Shown here piece after piece: positions 7,398 to 8,663 of a DNA stretch of 8,663 bases. The first letter of the stretch is position 1. Every line of letters begins with the position of its first letter. The position numbers were made by a program, and so were the translations under genes. A model generated the notes under the pieces. That model saw nothing but the letters and a program-made list of their open reading frames with translations, had not been told where the DNA came from and did not search any database. Location: the NCBI GenBank assembly GCA_934589225.1, contig CAKTNS010000067.1:1-8663 (forward strand), read 5' to 3'. This DNA is from an uncultured Oscillospiraceae bacterium (lineage in GTDB: Bacteria; Bacillota; Clostridia; Oscillospirales; Oscillospiraceae).

Positions 7398-7560
7398 GGG
7401 AAGCTCTGATTAAATCGGCAAGAGCTGACGGCGAAAGATTTTGGTTCCAGGCAAGATTCTAAAAGTGGAGGAATACTTTGTGTATTTCCCACTTTTAGAA
7501 GCGCAGCCTGGGAGCAAAAGATTCGCCGCTCAGCCGCAGACGATTTGATCAGAGTTTCCC
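7398..7560 (+). repeat. 163-bp long inverted repeat; rod-like leader RNA hairpin or MITE-like element
   Basis: Nearly the whole interval is one imperfect palindrome centred near 7479. Paired blocks, outside in: 7398-7417 with 7541-7560 (20 bp); 7424-7435 with 7522-7534 (12 bp, C7529 bulged); 7439-7443 with 7515-7519; 7445-7452 with 7506-7513; 7457-7468 with 7489-7500 (12 bp, perfect); 7470-7476 with 7482-7488; terminal loop 7477-7481. That is about 64 pairs, separated by small internal loops (largest near 7418-7423/7535-7540). The four substitutions inside helices (7403/7555, 7411/7547, 7446/7512, 7471/7487) are all G-U pairs in plus-strand RNA; read as minus-strand RNA they would be A-C mismatches. 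It lies wholly within the predicted 5' leader of the DUF362 gene and ends 8 bp before the AGGAGG. I do not recognise it as a named RNA class or insertion element. No clear target-site duplication flanks it. Confidence 0.85.
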
Positions 7561-7582
7561 CAAAAAATAGGAGGTTTGACTT

Positions 7583-8467
7583 ATGGAAAAAGCAACCGTA
7601 TATTTTACCCCGGTGCTGACCCCGGAAAACGTGACGAAGCTTTTTAAACTTCTCCACAAGGAGCTTCCCGGCAAGGTGGCCATCAAGGTCCACTCCGGAG
7701 AGAAGGGCAACCAGAATTTTCTCCGGCCCGAATTTATGAAGCCCACCATTGATGCCGTGGGCGGCACCATTGTGGAGTGCAACACCGCCTACGACGGTGC
7801 CCGGAACACCACGGACAGGCACTTGAAGCTGCTGGAATACCACGGCTGGAGCCACTATTTCCCCGTGGACCTGATGGACGCAGAGGGCCCGGACCTGGAG
7901 CTGCCCATCCCTGGCGGCAAGCAGATCCACAAGAACCTGGTGGGCAAGAACCTTGCCAATTACGACTCCATGCTGGTGCTCTCCCACTTCAAAGGCCACC
8001 CCATGGGGGGCTTCGGCGGGGCACTGAAGCAGCTGTCCATCGGCTGCGCCTCCAGCGCCGGAAAGGCCTATATCCACTCCGCAGGCAAGACCGACGACCA
8101 GTATAAGGTCTGGGACAACTGCGCCCCCCAGGACGACTTCCTGGAGAGCATGGCCGATGCCGCCAGCAGTGTGGTTTCCTTCTTCAAGGGCAACATGGCC
8201 TTTGTGAACATCATGTGCAACATGAGCGTGGACTGCGACTGCTGCGCCGTTGCGGAAGACCCCTGCATGAAGGACATCGGCATTCTCTCCTCCTTAGACC
8301 CCGTGGCCCTGGACCAGGCCTGCATCGACCTGGTTCTGGCCTCCAACGACCCGGGCCGGGATCACCTGCTGGAGCGCATCAACACCCGCCACGGCACCCA
8401 CACCATCGATGCCGCCGCGGAGCTGGGCATCGGCACCAAGGATTACACCCTGATTCGGGTGGATTGA
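7583..8467 (+). CDS. DUF362 domain protein with a Cys-rich cluster
   Basis: A 294-residue cytosolic-looking protein (no signal peptide or membrane segment). Family features seen are an N-terminal IKVHSGEKGNQNFLRPEF region (34-51), a central VLSHFKGHPMGGFGGALKQL (132-151) followed by SIGCASSAGK (152-161), and a C-terminal cluster with Cys212, Cys218, Cys220, Cys221 and Cys228 leading into DIGILSSLDPVALDQAC (231-247). Many DUF362 proteins also carry a ferredoxin domain with two CxxCxxCxxxC motifs; none is present, so this is the stand-alone form. The clustered cysteines make a metal or Fe-S centre plausible, but that is inference. Nine cysteines in all (66, 155, 180, 212, 218, 220, 221, 228, 247). 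The ATG at 7583 follows AGGAGG (7569-7574) with 8 nt spacing. The gene stands alone between its own promoter, a long structured leader and its own terminator, suggesting it is a separately regulated unit. The biochemical role is unknown to me. Confidence 0.9.
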   Translation: MEKATVYFTPVLTPENVTKLFKLLHKELPGKVAIKVHSGEKGNQNFLRPEFMKPTIDAVGGTIVECNTAYDGARNTTDRHLKLLEYHGWSHYFPVDLMDAEGPDLELPIPGGKQIHKNLVGKNLANYDSMLVLSHFKGHPMGGFGGALKQLSIGCASSAGKAYIHSAGKTDDQYKVWDNCAPQDDFLESMADAASSVVSFFKGNMAFVNIMCNMSVDCDCCAVAEDPCMKDIGILSSLDPVALDQACIDLVLASNDPGRDHLLERINTRHGTHTIDAAAELGIGTKDYTLIRVD

Positions 8468-8477
8468 TTTTTCAAAA

Positions 8478-8518
8478 AGAACCGCCTGTCACCGGAAGCC
8501 CGGGGCAGGCGGTTTTCT
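8478..8518 (+). terminator. Rho-independent terminator of the DUF362 gene
   Basis: AACCGCCTG (8480-8488) pairs perfectly with CAGGCGGTT (8506-8514) around a GC-rich loop, followed by TTTTCT. It starts about 10 bp after the DUF362 stop codon. Confidence 0.88.
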
Positions 8519-8540
8519 GATGCCGCATTTGTCAATTTCA

Positions 8541-8580
8541 AAAAAGAAAAGCCTTGAAATGACGTACATCATTTCAAGGC
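8541..8580 (-). terminator. Rho-independent terminator of the tRNA-Asp transcript
   Basis: A perfect 12-bp stem, 8551-8562 with 8569-8580, encloses a 6-nt loop. On the minus strand it is followed by a TTTTCTTTTT tract (8550-8541). It begins 7 bp after the tRNA CCA end, so it ends a minus-strand tRNA transcript. Together with the plus-strand terminator at 8478-8518 it insulates the convergent units. Confidence 0.9.
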
Positions 8581-8587
8581 AGATTCT

Positions 8588-8663
8588 TGGCGACCCGGAA
8601 CGGACTCGAACCGTCGACCTCCAGCGTGACAGGCTGGCGTGCTAACCGACTGCACCACCGGGC
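8588..8663 (-). tRNA. tRNA-Asp (anticodon GTC), missing its first base at the window edge
   Basis: Minus strand, 76 of 77 nt. The D-stem GTGC/GCAC encloses an AGTCGGTTA loop. The anticodon stem CCAGC/GCTGG encloses CTGTCAC, with GTC as anticodon (8630-8628). The T-arm GACGG/CCGTT has a TTCGAGT loop. The 3' acceptor strand CCGGGTC is followed by discriminator G and an encoded CCA (8590-8588). The 5' acceptor strand in the window begins at position 2 (GCCCGG, G2 pairing with U71), so base 1 lies at 8664. It reads GAC/GAT codons. Confidence 0.97.

Noticed and set aside
7398..7560. Reading the palindrome as 6S RNA, SRP RNA or a T-box leader
   Set aside because: There is no large central bubble as in 6S, no SRP apical tetraloop and asymmetric loop motif, and no T-box AGGGTGGAACCGCG-type sequence. 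The match is only in being rod-like.
7398..7560. Reading the palindrome as a rho-independent terminator or attenuator
   Set aside because: No U-tract follows the outer stem; the sequence after it is CAAAAAATAGGAGG, which leads into the ribosome binding site. The stem is also far longer than a terminator.
7394..8077. A 227-codon minus-strand open frame across the palindrome and the DUF362 gene
   Set aside because: It is antisense to a recognisable DUF362 protein and would run through the palindrome and toward the divergent promoters; no promoter or SD supports it.
1..8663. CRISPR array, phage or toxin-antitoxin/defence system
   Set aside because: No regularly spaced direct repeats, integrase, transposase, Cas or defence motifs were seen in the coding regions; the identifiable genes are housekeeping or single-family proteins.

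Overview
The window looks like ordinary chromosome from a fairly GC-rich Firmicute, most likely of the Clostridia and plausibly Oscillospiraceae (gut type). The grounds are strong AGGAGG ribosome binding sites, consensus sigma-A promoters, a dprA-topA pair, a KtrAB potassium system, a DUF362 protein and a lipobox lipoprotein. The taxon is inferred from gene content and style, not from a database match.

Positions 1-5690, minus strand: a compact block read right to left. A sigma-A promoter with an extended -10 (5659-5686) precedes ktrB (K+ channel subunit), ktrA (its RCK regulatory subunit), a TrmH/SpoU-family RNA 2'-O-methyltransferase, dprA (ssDNA-binding RecA loader) and the 5' three quarters of topA (DNA topoisomerase I, cut by the window edge). 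Gaps are 11, -4, 52 and 33 bp, so one polycistronic transcript is likely. The product of the first two genes is an osmotic/ionic homeostasis transporter; the last three are nucleic-acid enzymes.

Positions 5711-7256, minus strand: a 487-residue lipoprotein with its own extended -10 promoter. Its N-terminal part carries four degenerate copies of a roughly 70-residue repeat, and its C-terminal part carries short canonical leucine-rich repeats. No terminator is visible between it and the ktrB promoter, so read-through into the potassium operon is possible.

Positions 7257-7582: a divergent intergenic region. It holds the lipoprotein promoter, a plus-strand promoter (7350-7380) and a 163-bp near-perfect palindrome (7398-7560) that fills most of the 5' leader of the next gene. 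The palindrome folds on paper into one rod of about 64 base pairs. All four substitutions inside its helices are G-U wobbles when read as plus-strand RNA. This is the most unusual item in the window; it is either a structured leader RNA or a MITE-like insertion.

Positions 7583-8663: a monocistronic plus-strand DUF362 protein with a Cys-rich cluster, its rho-independent terminator, then a convergent terminator and a tRNA-Asp(GTC) gene on the minus strand that lacks only its first base because of the window edge.
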